A DNA stretch of 64,000 nucleotides from Acidobacteriota bacterium (lineage in GTDB: Bacteria > Acidobacteriota > Terriglobia > Terriglobales > Acidobacteriaceae). Within the stretch, counting starts at the first letter, position 1; each line of letters opens with the position of its first letter. Where the stretch lies: NCBI GenBank assembly GCA_021803035.1, contig JAJZME010000059.1:124001-188000 (forward strand). The letters run 5' to 3'. Under the pieces are notes generated by a model. The model searched no databases. It was not told the DNA's origin and was given only the letters and a program-made list of their open reading frames with translations. The position numbers were made by a program, and so were the translations under genes. This document shows positions 19,307-28,195 of this stretch, in pieces.

Positions 19307-20563
19307 TCACTTAGACACCCCCGCCCCCGTGCCGTTGTGCGGGATCGCCGCAACCGCGGTTGGTTCCCGGTTGCTCGGAAACGGCGAAAACTGCGAATTG
19401 AGCACCGCTCCGGTCGTCGTGTTCAATGCAAAGCCGCTCACGTCGTTCGTGAGGAAATTGGCGGTATAGAGATAGCGATTGGTCGATGGATCGATGCCGA
19501 TGGCAACCGGGTCCACACCCGTGGCGTACGTTCCCAACTGCGTGAGGTCCCCGTCGCTCGCGATGGAATACTCCTTGATCGTCGCGTCGGTTGAGTTGGC
19601 TACAAAAAGGTACGGGAACGAAGGGTTGATCGCGATCGACACAGGCTGATTGCCAGCCGGGTAGGGGCTTCCGCTCAGCGGAGTCAAAACTCCATCGGGA
19701 GCAACGGAATAGCCGAGAATATTGGCGTCAGCGGCATCTGTGGCGTAGACGAAATTGCCGCTGGGAGCGGCGGCGATTGCCGACGGCTGCGATCCCGCCG
19801 GGTAAGGTGAGCCAGGCAACGGGGTCAGTACGCCGCCCTGGCCAACCGAGTATCCGAAGATATAACCGACTGCGGGAGAGACGCTGGAGTCGTAAGCCGT
19901 TACATAAACATCGGCGCCGGAATTCAAAACCGCCACGCCGGTAGGAACTACCACGTCGGAGGCGCGCGCTCCGCTCAGCGTCAGAGGCCAATAATTGGTG
20001 TCGATCGCCGGATTGACGACTGGCTGCCCAATCGTGATCGCCGTCGTCGTGCTGAAGGGCGTAAGAGGAAAGACGGAGAGAGCCCCCGAGCAAGGCGCGT
20101 CGACATTACAGCTGGGCAACGGCTGGTAGGTATCCAGAACAAACATCTCTTTGGCAGTCGTCGCGATCGCCAGCGGAAAAACTCCGGGCGTATTGATCGT
20201 GTCATAGGGGTACAACTTGCCGTCGATGCCGATGACAAACTCAACGACGCTGTTGTCATCCTGGTTGACCACGAAGAGGGCGCTGTAATCGGGCGAAACA
20301 GCTTCGGCCACAGGATCGCGCCCTTCAGAGGGGAACGGCGAGGCGGGGATTTGACGCATGAAGCCCGACTCGGAGTTGACCTCGAAAGCATCAATCTCGC
20401 CGTAGTCATTGGGGCCTGAGGCCTTGGCGGTGGCCACATAGACGAAATCCACAGTAAGGGATTGGGTGGCCTGCCTAACGATGGCGCAGCCGGTGATAAG
20501 CGTAGCCACCAGCAGGCTGGCTGCGGAGACCAGCACGAGCTGGCTCGATTTGTTCAACTTCAT
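19307..20563 (-). CDS. Beta-propeller lipoprotein, tandem paralog 2 (lactonase/YVTN type)
   Basis: The 418 residues start with MKLNKSSQLVLVSAASLL and a lipobox LITGC, then propeller blades with strand pairs such as PSGNFVYATDAADANILGY and PSFPYLFVANSTDATIKEY. The sequence follows paralogs 1 and 3 along its length, including the TVDFVYVA strand just after the lipobox, so all three come from one ancestor. The reading frame also has an ATG 6 bases further upstream; I chose the ATG that aligns with the paralogs. The spacer to paralog 1 is about 127 bp, so separate expression is possible. Confidence 0.76.
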   Translation of the reverse strand: MKLNKSSQLVLVSAASLLVATLITGCAIVRQATQSLTVDFVYVATAKASGPNDYGEIDAFEVNSESGFMRQIPASPFPSEGRDPVAEAVSPDYSALFVVNQDDNSVVEFVIGIDGKLYPYDTINTPGVFPLAIATTAKEMFVLDTYQPLPSCNVDAPCSGALSVFPLTPFSTTTAITIGQPVVNPAIDTNYWPLTLSGARASDVVVPTGVAVLNSGADVYVTAYDSSVSPAVGYIFGYSVGQGGVLTPLPGSPYPAGSQPSAIAAAPSGNFVYATDAADANILGYSVAPDGVLTPLSGSPYPAGNQPVSIAINPSFPYLFVANSTDATIKEYSIASDGDLTQLGTYATGVDPVAIGIDPSTNRYLYTANFLTNDVSGFALNTTTGAVLNSQFSPFPSNREPTAVAAIPHNGTGAGVSK

Positions 20564-20754
20564 GCGCATCTTTCGTCAGCGAGCCGCCTCGGCAGCCCTC
20601 CAAATCTGTGTTGGAATCAAATCCCGCACGCACTTGCAGAAGCCGCGTGCGGCATTCAGTCACTTTTGTGAAGCCTCCGCATACCCTTTTGGCCGGCACG
20701 GAAATCGACTCCGCTCATCCCCCCGCCGGCCGCCTCACTCAACAGGACAGCGCC

Positions 20755-22098
20755 TTAATCGGTGCGCCCGTCTACCAGACACCAAGTGGCCGGACCAGGC
20801 AGTTGGTAGGTGCCCTGTACGCGCATCGTGTTGAGCACACCGGAGTTCGGGTCCACGATGCGGCCGCTTACCGTCGCATCGTTGTAGTTGGCAGTGTAGA
20901 CATACTGGTCGGACGGATCTTCAACTAAACACTGCGGGCCGGCCCCCGAGCCAAACGGCTCACCGGGAATGAACTTGAGTTCGTAGTTGGGAGAGTTGAC
21001 ATTAAAGTACCCGGTAATACCGCTGCCGGAATTCTGTCCCTGAACGTTGTCTCCCTGGTTGGCGACGTAGATGAATTTGCCCTTCGATTCCAGGATCAGA
21101 TAAATAGGATTCGCCAGCGTGGGATCATCGGGCACAACACCGCCCGTTTCGGCCTGTAGCGAGCCGTTTGCACCCACGGTAAAGGGCAGGATTTGGCTGA
21201 TTGCACCAGGGGCGCTGATTCCGGGATCCAGGTTGGCAGCGGTAGACGGAGGCTCGTTATCGAGCACATAGACAACTCCGCCGGCGTTCACAATGGCCTG
21301 GCCCTGCTTGATGCCCAGCGGCTGCGCACTGTTCTGACTCAGCGTCAACTGGCCGGTGCCCGCATTATAGGCATAAGGGAAGACGGCATCGCCCGTCGAT
21401 GGCGTACCGGACAACGTAAGAACATAGCCGGACACAAATGTGAAGTCGATGGGACCGGCCGGAACTGGAAAGTCATTGATGGCTTTGCCGCTGGCTGAAG
21501 TCACCTGCGCGTTTTGAACCACCGTAAGACGCCCGGTCAGCGGCTCAACCTGGAACACCGTGATGTCGCCGCAGGAGGTCACGCTTGATCCCAGCGCCAA
21601 CTCGCATTCCTGCGTACGAGGGTCGACCTGATCGAGCGCCAGGATAAAGCCGCCAGCCGGATCCACGATCAACCGGACCGGGTTTTCACCTCGCGTGTAG
21701 AACGTCTCCTGCGGAGTCAGAATCCCGTTGCCGCCCACCGCGAACTGGGTGATGTTCGAGTTCAGGCAGGGATCGCTCGCGGTGCAGTTGCCGTTACCCT
21801 CGGCATTGACGCCACGGTTGAGCACATAGAGGAAGCGGCTGTCGGGCAGCAGAACGGAGCGCACCGGATTGGCTCCGCCTGAGGAGACCGGCAACCCGTT
21901 AATGGCCGTAAGGAAACCTGTGTTGTGGTCGATCTTGAAACCGCTGATAATTCCGTTATTCCCCGACAGGGCTGTGACCACGCCTGTCACATAAAGAAAA
22001 CCAACCGTATAACTCTGAACGCAAGACGATACACCAAGGATGAGGCCAACGGAGACGGCGCTCATCAGAAGGGCCTTGCCGAATTTCGTAAACTTCAT
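20755..22098 (-). CDS. Beta-propeller lipoprotein, tandem paralog 3 (lactonase/YVTN type)
   Basis: This is the most upstream and longest of the three, 447 residues. It has a lipobox VSSC following SVGLILG and blades with repeated GxFIYVANQGDNV-like strands. It keeps the propeller pattern (SRFLYVLNRGVN, GKFIYVANQGDNV, DQYVYTANYNDATVSG). Two short cysteine-containing loops (about residues 104-114 and 163-177, TASDPC and ELALGSSVTSC) are absent from the other two. An AAGGAA ribosome site precedes the ATG at 22098. It is probably an outer-membrane or periplasmic lipoprotein. Confidence 0.76.
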   Translation of the reverse strand: MKFTKFGKALLMSAVSVGLILGVSSCVQSYTVGFLYVTGVVTALSGNNGIISGFKIDHNTGFLTAINGLPVSSGGANPVRSVLLPDSRFLYVLNRGVNAEGNGNCTASDPCLNSNITQFAVGGNGILTPQETFYTRGENPVRLIVDPAGGFILALDQVDPRTQECELALGSSVTSCGDITVFQVEPLTGRLTVVQNAQVTSASGKAINDFPVPAGPIDFTFVSGYVLTLSGTPSTGDAVFPYAYNAGTGQLTLSQNSAQPLGIKQGQAIVNAGGVVYVLDNEPPSTAANLDPGISAPGAISQILPFTVGANGSLQAETGGVVPDDPTLANPIYLILESKGKFIYVANQGDNVQGQNSGSGITGYFNVNSPNYELKFIPGEPFGSGAGPQCLVEDPSDQYVYTANYNDATVSGRIVDPNSGVLNTMRVQGTYQLPGPATWCLVDGRTD

Positions 22099-22472
22099 GC
22101 GATTCCTTCATCCTGGTCCGGCCTTTGCCGCCAAGGTTGATCGTTCCACAGCAGAGCTGGGTTGGGATGGGTCCCTGCTGCATTGTAAAAGCCAAGGGCG
22201 GGTTGTGCCTAGTTTAAGCCACGGGCAACGTGAACGGCGCAATTTCCCACCCCGCCGCCGCCGCTCACCTTCCGGTCTGAACCCGGTTCGTTTGCCGGCC
22301 CGATTGCCTTCGTTGATGCAATTTGGACGCAGGAACAGAGTGAAAAGTATCGTGTCTGCACCAAACAATCCCCCACGACTTGAGCGCGCTAATCCCCTCA
22401 CTCGCCAGAACACGGGTTCAAGGCTTGCTCATTCCTGGGTACCCCATCAATATCTCATACGAGACCTGTTTC
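22099..22472. other. 374-bp spacer upstream of paralog 3
   Basis: It contains the element at 22181-22193 and a second copy of GGGTACCCCAT at 22437-22447. I see no gene and no clear terminator for the acyl-ligase fusion gene that ends at 22473. Confidence 0.45.
22181..22193 (-). promoter_or_regulatory. Conserved GGCTTTTACAATG element, copy 2
   Basis: This is the same 13-base word as at 19249-19261, located about 83 bases upstream of lipoprotein paralog 3. It includes the potential -10 box TACAAT at 22187-22182. Confidence 0.4.
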
Positions 22473-25244
22473 TTAGTCTTTGTTTTTTGGCTCATCGAGC
22501 AGTCGCGCCACTTGGCCCTGCAACCGCGCCGTGATGGCGGTCTCGCTGTCGAGCGGAGAAAACCGGATCGGGCTGCCGATACGTATCTCAATCTCGCCGG
22601 AGCGGAACCATCTTCCCTGCTCCCGCTTGAGCTTGCCTACGCCCCGGAGCGCCACAGGCAGCACCGGCGCTCCGCACTGCCGGACCAGTAACCCGATGCC
22701 GGGCCGGAATCGCGCCAGATAGCCGTCCTTCGACAGCGCGCCCTCGGGAAAAACCAGCACATGATATCCGCGGTCCATGACCCGGCCGGCGTGCTCGAAG
22801 CTCGGCTGGAAGCTTTTGAGCCGCGGCAATGGAAAGACGTTGAACAGCCAGGTCACCAACACGTACTCCGGAAATCCGATGGGATTGAAGCGTCCCGTTC
22901 CCGGCCTCTCGTCCGGAATCCGCCAGTGGCGAAAATCCTCCAGCATCTCGCCTGACATGGCGATGGCCAGCCGCCGCCGCATGGGGCCGGGCAAGGCGTA
23001 CTGTACCATGGCTCCGTCGTAGGGAGTGACGTGGTTGCAGACGATCAGCATTGGCTCGCTCAAGTCCAGATCCGCTGGCGCCACCACCCGGGGGTTGCCC
23101 AGGAACCAAGTGATGGGCCGCATGATGACCTCGGTAAACGCGATGCGGCTCCATTGCACCGGCGCAAACCACGGCCAGCGCGGATATATATAGCGCCGCT
23201 CGGGAAGCCTTGCCTGCGGTTCCGGTACCGGCGCCGGCCCGGCTGCCAGCGTCTCATCCGCATGGCCTTTTTCCGCCGCGGCGGAATGGCACTCTTCTGC
23301 TTCTTGCGGCGCCGGCTCCGCCGCGGTGCCGGCGGACGGCGCCACACGGCTTTCCGTCTCGTCCCGCTGCCCTTCGCCAACGCCCGCGATGAGTTGTCGC
23401 AACGCGCCCAGCGTCTCCACGCCTTCCAGCAATCCGCCGCCGGGCAGCCCGCCCAGCCGCTCCTCCAGCGCCGCGCCCAACTGCACCCTGCCCAACGAAT
23501 CCAGATGCAGATCCTCGGTCAGGCGCAACTCGTCGCCCGCTCCCGGCGGCGCCTCGCCGGCAACCTGCTCGATGAGCGCCAGCAGCCAGCCCGCCGAAGC
23601 GCCTCTGGCCGCCATCCCCACGGCGCGCGCCGCTCCCGCGCTTTCCGTGGCCGCCGTCGCCTGCATCCGCTCCAGCCATTCGGCCACCACCTTGCGCCGC
23701 ACCTTGCCGGTCGAGGTCCGCGGCAGGTCGGGCTCCGGCCAAAGCACCCAGCGCCGCAGCCGCTGAAACTCCGCCAGGCGCCGGTTAGCCTTCTCAATCG
23801 CCGACGCCGCGTGTTCACCCGGCCCGCGAAAGGCCAGCACCGCGCACGGCTCCGGACCCGACGGGGTCTGCATCGGCACCACCGCGCAGGCGGTTACGCC
23901 CGGCTGCTCCTCGATGGCCTCTTCCAGGTCTTCGGGATGCACATTGAGTCCCGCCGCAGTCACGATGACCTCGCTCTTGCGGCCCAGGAACTTCAGGTCG
24001 CCCGACTCCTGCTGCTCGGCCAGGTCGCCGGTGGCCAGCCACTCGTCGCCACGCGGCTGCAGTCTGCCGCCCTGCCAGGTGGCGCTGGAGATCATGGGGC
24101 CGCGCACCAGCACCTCGCCGTCAGGACCAATCTTTACCTCGCGCCCCGCCAGCGGCTTGCCAATGGTGCCCTGCGCCACATGAAAAGGATGATTCAGGGT
24201 GATCAGAGCCGTGGTTTCGGTCATACCGTATCCCTGCACCACCACGAATCCCAGCGCGTTCCAGAACTTCTCCAGCGGCCCCGGCAGCGCGCCCCCGCCC
24301 GAGACTAGCGCCCAGAACTTCAAGCCAAGCAGCCGGTGAATCTTCCGGTACCGCCACCAGCGCCCGGCCGGGCCGATCTTGCCCCCCGCCGCGATCCGCT
24401 CCTCCAGATCCGGATGCATCGACTCCAGATGGCTTTTGAGCAACGCCGCCACCCGCGGCACCGAAGCCAGCACGCTGATCCGCTCACGGCGGATGGTTTC
24501 GACCAGCCGCGGCGCCACCAGCCGGCTCTCAAAATGCACCTCGGCCTTGTAGATCGGCGGTATCCACAAGCCCATGGTCTGGCCGAAGACGTGGCTTAAC
24601 GGGAGCGTGTGCAGGATCCGCAGCGGCGCTACCAGCCGCAAGTAGCGGAGGTATGGCTGCGATGCCTCCTCAATGGGACCCACACTGGCCAGTACGTTGC
24701 CGTGCGTCAGCACCACGCCCTTGGGGTCGCCGGTGGTGCCGGAAGTGAAGAGAATCTCCAGCGGCGTTTCGTGCGAAAGCCCGGCGATCGGACCAATCTC
24801 CTCGGCGGGCAGCTCGGCAAGCCAGTCTTCAAAGGCCAGCCGCGGAAAGCCGGCTGCCGGAGCGGCGGAGTCCAGCTTGGCCAGCAAAGCAAGATCGCCG
24901 ACCACCAGCCTGGGCTTCACATCGGCGGCCACGCGGGCGGCAAACTCCGCGGTCCCGGCAGGGTCGAGCGGAACAGCCACGACACCGCGCAGCATGCAGC
25001 CGTAAAAGGCGCCAATCCACTCCGCACCGTTGTCGGCCCAAAGCAGCACGCGCTCGCCCTTGCTCACGCCGCGCCGCTCGAGCAGCGCCGCAAAGCGGCC
25101 CGCCAGGTGCGCCAGATCGCCATACGAGCTTACCTGACGACGGTTGCCCCGATAGCGCACCACCGCGATCTCACGGCTGTAGCCGCGAAAGTCGTCGAGT
25201 ATTGTGGCCAGATGATTGCGCATGGGAGGTCCGGCAAGCTTCAT
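22473..25244 (-). CDS. Acyl-adenylating enzyme / acyl carrier / 1-acyl-glycerol-3-phosphate acyltransferase fusion
   Basis: One 923-residue chain joins three modules. Residues 1-520 form an AMP-binding acyl ligase with ILFTSGTTGDPKGVVLTHG at about 164-181, GYGMTETTAL at 338-347, the TGD at 405-407 and a C-terminal STGKVRRKV lysine region. Residues 550-625 look like a phosphopantetheine-type carrier, with LDSLGRVQLG and the likely attachment Ser583. After an Ala/Glu linker, residues 700-923 form a PlsC-type acyltransferase with NHVTPYD (His738 to Asp743) and the VFPEGALSK motif at 831-839. The parts suggest activation of a fatty acid, loading on the carrier and transfer to a lysophospholipid, as in 2-acylglycerophosphoethanolamine recycling (Aas-like) but with an added carrier. 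The start is uncertain (ATG at 25244 or 25223). Confidence 0.85.
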   Translation of the reverse strand: MKLAGPPMRNHLATILDDFRGYSREIAVVRYRGNRRQVSSYGDLAHLAGRFAALLERRGVSKGERVLLWADNGAEWIGAFYGCMLRGVVAVPLDPAGTAEFAARVAADVKPRLVVGDLALLAKLDSAAPAAGFPRLAFEDWLAELPAEEIGPIAGLSHETPLEILFTSGTTGDPKGVVLTHGNVLASVGPIEEASQPYLRYLRLVAPLRILHTLPLSHVFGQTMGLWIPPIYKAEVHFESRLVAPRLVETIRRERISVLASVPRVAALLKSHLESMHPDLEERIAAGGKIGPAGRWWRYRKIHRLLGLKFWALVSGGGALPGPLEKFWNALGFVVVQGYGMTETTALITLNHPFHVAQGTIGKPLAGREVKIGPDGEVLVRGPMISSATWQGGRLQPRGDEWLATGDLAEQQESGDLKFLGRKSEVIVTAAGLNVHPEDLEEAIEEQPGVTACAVVPMQTPSGPEPCAVLAFRGPGEHAASAIEKANRRLAEFQRLRRWVLWPEPDLPRTSTGKVRRKVVAEWLERMQATAATESAGAARAVGMAARGASAGWLLALIEQVAGEAPPGAGDELRLTEDLHLDSLGRVQLGAALEERLGGLPGGGLLEGVETLGALRQLIAGVGEGQRDETESRVAPSAGTAAEPAPQEAEECHSAAAEKGHADETLAAGPAPVPEPQARLPERRYIYPRWPWFAPVQWSRIAFTEVIMRPITWFLGNPRVVAPADLDLSEPMLIVCNHVTPYDGAMVQYALPGPMRRRLAIAMSGEMLEDFRHWRIPDERPGTGRFNPIGFPEYVLVTWLFNVFPLPRLKSFQPSFEHAGRVMDRGYHVLVFPEGALSKDGYLARFRPGIGLLVRQCGAPVLPVALRGVGKLKREQGRWFRSGEIEIRIGSPIRFSPLDSETAITARLQGQVARLLDEPKNKD

Positions 25245-25418
25245 GCTAACAGCGTGAAAGCTCTTCCGCTTGCAGGCCGCCCAGCATGCCGGCTGCCCGC
25301 GCCCGCCCCATTCAATGCCCGGCCAATGTCCCGCTCAAGTTGACTGGCTTCTCTCCGATATATGCCCTGTGGGCTTGCCGTGCCAGAAATTCTGGCCCGG
25401 GCCGGACTGGCGGGTGCA

Positions 25419-27644
25419 ATGGACGAACTGACAAGGGAGTTCCTGATCGAGAGCCAGGAAGGGCTGGACCGGATGGAACACTGCCTGACCGAGTTGGAAA
25501 GCCACCCTGAAGATACGGAACTGCTGGCGGATATCTTCCGCAGCGTACACACCATCAAGGGAACGACGGGGTTTCTGGGCTACAAGCGGCTGGAAAAGCT
25601 GGCCCACGCCGGCGAGAACCTGCTGGGCCTGCTGCGCGAAGGAAAACTCGAAGCCACTGCCTCCATCATCACCGGCCTTTTGCAACTGCTCGACGGCCTG
25701 CGGTCGATTCTGAAGACGATTGAAGCCCAAGACAGCGAAGGCGACGTGGATGACGCGGCCCTGATCGTGCGGCTTGAAGAGCTGCAAGCGGCGGATCGTG
25801 CACGCCCTGGGCAGAGCGCGCAGGCGCCGCCTGCGGCTCCGGCTGAAAGCGCCGGGCAAAATCCGCTGGCGGCTCCCGCTCCGGAGAATGCCACGCCGCC
25901 AGCCGCTCCAGCCGCCGCCATCGACAGCGACACGGAAAAGCGCCCTGCGGCCACAGGTTCGGCCTCGGAAAGCACACTGCGCGTGGACGTGGCCTTGCTG
26001 AACCGGATGATGAACCTGGTGGGCGAACTGGTGCTGACGCGTAACCAGGTGTTGCAGGCCACCGCGGGCGACCCGGGCATGACGCAGCTTTCGCGCCGCC
26101 TCGACATGGTAACAGCCGACTTGCGCGAGTCGGTGATGAAGGCGCGGATGCAGCCGGTGTCGAATCTTTTCTCCAAAGCGCCGCGCCTGGTGCGCGATCT
26201 GGCGCAGCAACTCGGCCGGCGCGTGCGGCTCGAAGTCGAAGGCCAGGACACGGAGCTGGACAAGAGCCTGCTTGAGGCGATCAAGGATCCGCTGACCCAC
26301 GCCGTGCGCAACGCGCTAGACCACGGCATTGAGCCGCCTGAAGCGCGCCAGGCCGTGGGCAAGAATCCTGAAGGCACGCTGAAACTGCGCGCCAGCCACG
26401 AAGGCAGCCACGTCATCATCGAGATCTCTGACGATGGGGCTGGCATCTCCGTGGAAAGAGTGCGCCGCAAGGCCGTCGAACGGGGGCTGATTACGGCGCC
26501 GCGCGCCGCGCGACTGGGCGACCGCGATCTGCTGCAGTTGATCTTCGTGCCCGGCTTTTCCACGGCGGCGGCTGTGACCAGCATCAGCGGCCGGGGCGTG
26601 GGCATGGATGTTGTCCGCACCAACGTGGAAAAGATCGGAGGCAAGGTCGAGATCGACTCGCGCATCGGCAGCGGCACCACGCTGCGACTGCGCATTCCGC
26701 TCACCCTGGCCATCGTTCCCGCGCTGCTGGTGCGCAGCCTGGGCCAGTGCTTCGCGCTGCCGCAAGGTGCGCTCACCGAGCTGGTGCACGTTCCGCCGGA
26801 GCAGGCCACGAGCGCCATCGAGTGGCTGGAAGACGCACCGCTCTACCGGCTGCGCGGGCGGCTGCTGCCGCTGGTCTTTCTTGACCGCCTGCTGATGCCG
26901 GGTACTGAGAACCCTCGCGACGCCGTGCGCGACAGCTTCATTGCGGTGCTCGACGCCGACGGCCGCCGCTTCGGGCTAGTCGTCGACGGGCTGGCTGATC
27001 CCGAAGAGATCGTGGTGAAGCCGCTCAGCGCGGTGCTGAAGGATATCGGGCTTTACTCCGGCGCGACGGTGCTGGGCAACGGCGATCTGGCCCTCATTCT
27101 CGATCCCGGAGCCATCGCCATCCGGGCCGGCATCACCCTGACCGATGCAAGCGACACTGGACGCGAGGAAGAAGAGATAGCGGAGGCCAGTGTAGTCAGG
27201 GCGCAGGAGTATCTGCTGGTGGAGGCCGGCGGACGCAGCGCCGCGGTCCCGCTGGACGACGTGCTGCGCATCGAGCAGATTCCGCTGCAGCGCATTGAGT
27301 ACTTCAGCCAGCGGCCGGTGCTCAACTTCGCGGGCCAGTTGTTGCCGGTCGAGGATGCGGGTGGAGTGCTCGCCTCGGCCGCAGCGCAGCAGAGCGCGGA
27401 CGCGCGGGTCGTGGTGGTTGTCTGCCGCGATGGCGGCCGGTACGTGGGCATCGCGGTCGAGCACGTGCTCGACGTCGCCGCCGGTGGCAATCTCTTCCAC
27501 GCCGGCACGGGCGAGCGCGCCAGCGGCGTAACGCTGCTCAAGAAGCGCGTAACAGGCGTGGTTGACCTGAGAAGCGTGGCGGCGCTGGCCGCCATCGAAC
27601 CAACAACAGACGACAGGAGCGACATGGTGGAGGCGGAACGATGA
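25419..27644 (+). CDS. cheA: Chemotaxis histidine kinase CheA
   Basis: This is the central kinase of a chemosensory pathway. The 741 residues run in the usual order: Hpt domain with phospho-acceptor His44 (FRSVHTIKGTTGFLG); a Pro/Ala linker near 120-190 in place of a recognisable CheY-binding P2; the dimerisation helix (LLNRMMNLVGELVLTRNQV); and the ATP-binding domain (AVRNALDHGIEPP, SDDGAGIS, GRGVGMDVVRTN). Two CheW-like SH3 folds follow (about 465-600 and 610-735). No receiver domain is attached. It overlaps cheW by 4 bp. The signal-receptor and CheY partners are not encoded in this window. Confidence 0.93.
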   Translation: MDELTREFLIESQEGLDRMEHCLTELESHPEDTELLADIFRSVHTIKGTTGFLGYKRLEKLAHAGENLLGLLREGKLEATASIITGLLQLLDGLRSILKTIEAQDSEGDVDDAALIVRLEELQAADRARPGQSAQAPPAAPAESAGQNPLAAPAPENATPPAAPAAAIDSDTEKRPAATGSASESTLRVDVALLNRMMNLVGELVLTRNQVLQATAGDPGMTQLSRRLDMVTADLRESVMKARMQPVSNLFSKAPRLVRDLAQQLGRRVRLEVEGQDTELDKSLLEAIKDPLTHAVRNALDHGIEPPEARQAVGKNPEGTLKLRASHEGSHVIIEISDDGAGISVERVRRKAVERGLITAPRAARLGDRDLLQLIFVPGFSTAAAVTSISGRGVGMDVVRTNVEKIGGKVEIDSRIGSGTTLRLRIPLTLAIVPALLVRSLGQCFALPQGALTELVHVPPEQATSAIEWLEDAPLYRLRGRLLPLVFLDRLLMPGTENPRDAVRDSFIAVLDADGRRFGLVVDGLADPEEIVVKPLSAVLKDIGLYSGATVLGNGDLALILDPGAIAIRAGITLTDASDTGREEEEIAEASVVRAQEYLLVEAGGRSAAVPLDDVLRIEQIPLQRIEYFSQRPVLNFAGQLLPVEDAGGVLASAAAQQSADARVVVVVCRDGGRYVGIAVEHVLDVAAGGNLFHAGTGERASGVTLLKKRVTGVVDLRSVAALAAIEPTTDDRSDMVEAER

Positions 27645-28126
27645 GCGCTGCAAGGGATGCCGCCAATCACAAAGAGAATGCGCCCGCGCAGGTCGAGGTT
27701 TGCTCGGTGCGCGTGGGCCAAACGCTGTTCGGCGTGCCCATCGCGCACATTCTCGAAATCGTGGGCGGGGCGCGTCCGCAGCCGGTGCCGCTGGCGCCCG
27801 GATTTGTGGGCGGGCTGGTTCACTACCGCGGCGACGTGCTGACCACCGTGAGCCTGCGTCGGCTGCTGGGCCTGACGGCCAAAAACGGCGCGCAGGACAT
27901 CCTGGTGCTGGAAAGCGCCGGCGGCTGCTTCGGCCTGCTGGTTGATTCGGTGGGCGAGGTGCTGACCGTCTCGCCGGCCGACCACGAGCCCACCCCCGCG
28001 ACCCTGGACGAGCGCCGCCGAGCCTTGTTCGCCGGCGCCTACAAACTGAAGGACACGCTGCTGGTGATGCTGGACCCCGAGCGGCTTGACCCCAGATGGC
28101 TGAGCGCGGCGCAGGCGGGTAGCTGA
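27641..28126 (+). CDS. cheW: Chemotaxis scaffold protein CheW
   Basis: CheW bridges receptors and CheA. The 161-residue product is a single CheW-like domain: VEVCSVRVGQTLFGVPIAHILEIVGG, the PGFVGGLVHYRGDVLTTVSLRRLLGL core and a conserved LVDSVGEVLTV strand. Its ATG overlaps the cheA stop codon (ATGA), so it is translated in tandem with cheA. The length, slightly over the usual 150-155, comes from a short basic N-terminus and a C-terminal tail. Confidence 0.92.
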   Translation: MSAARDAANHKENAPAQVEVCSVRVGQTLFGVPIAHILEIVGGARPQPVPLAPGFVGGLVHYRGDVLTTVSLRRLLGLTAKNGAQDILVLESAGGCFGLLVDSVGEVLTVSPADHEPTPATLDERRRALFAGAYKLKDTLLVMLDPERLDPRWLSAAQAGS

Positions 28127-28195
28127 TGAGGCCCTCCGACAGGCATGTTCCCGCGGAAAAGCTGGCCTTACCGGGCCTGGCGGAGGCATAGCTCG

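Noticed and set aside
23031..24308. A 425-codon open frame on the plus strand
   Set aside because: It is antisense to the acyl-ligase fusion gene; Arg/His/Gln-rich with no motif.
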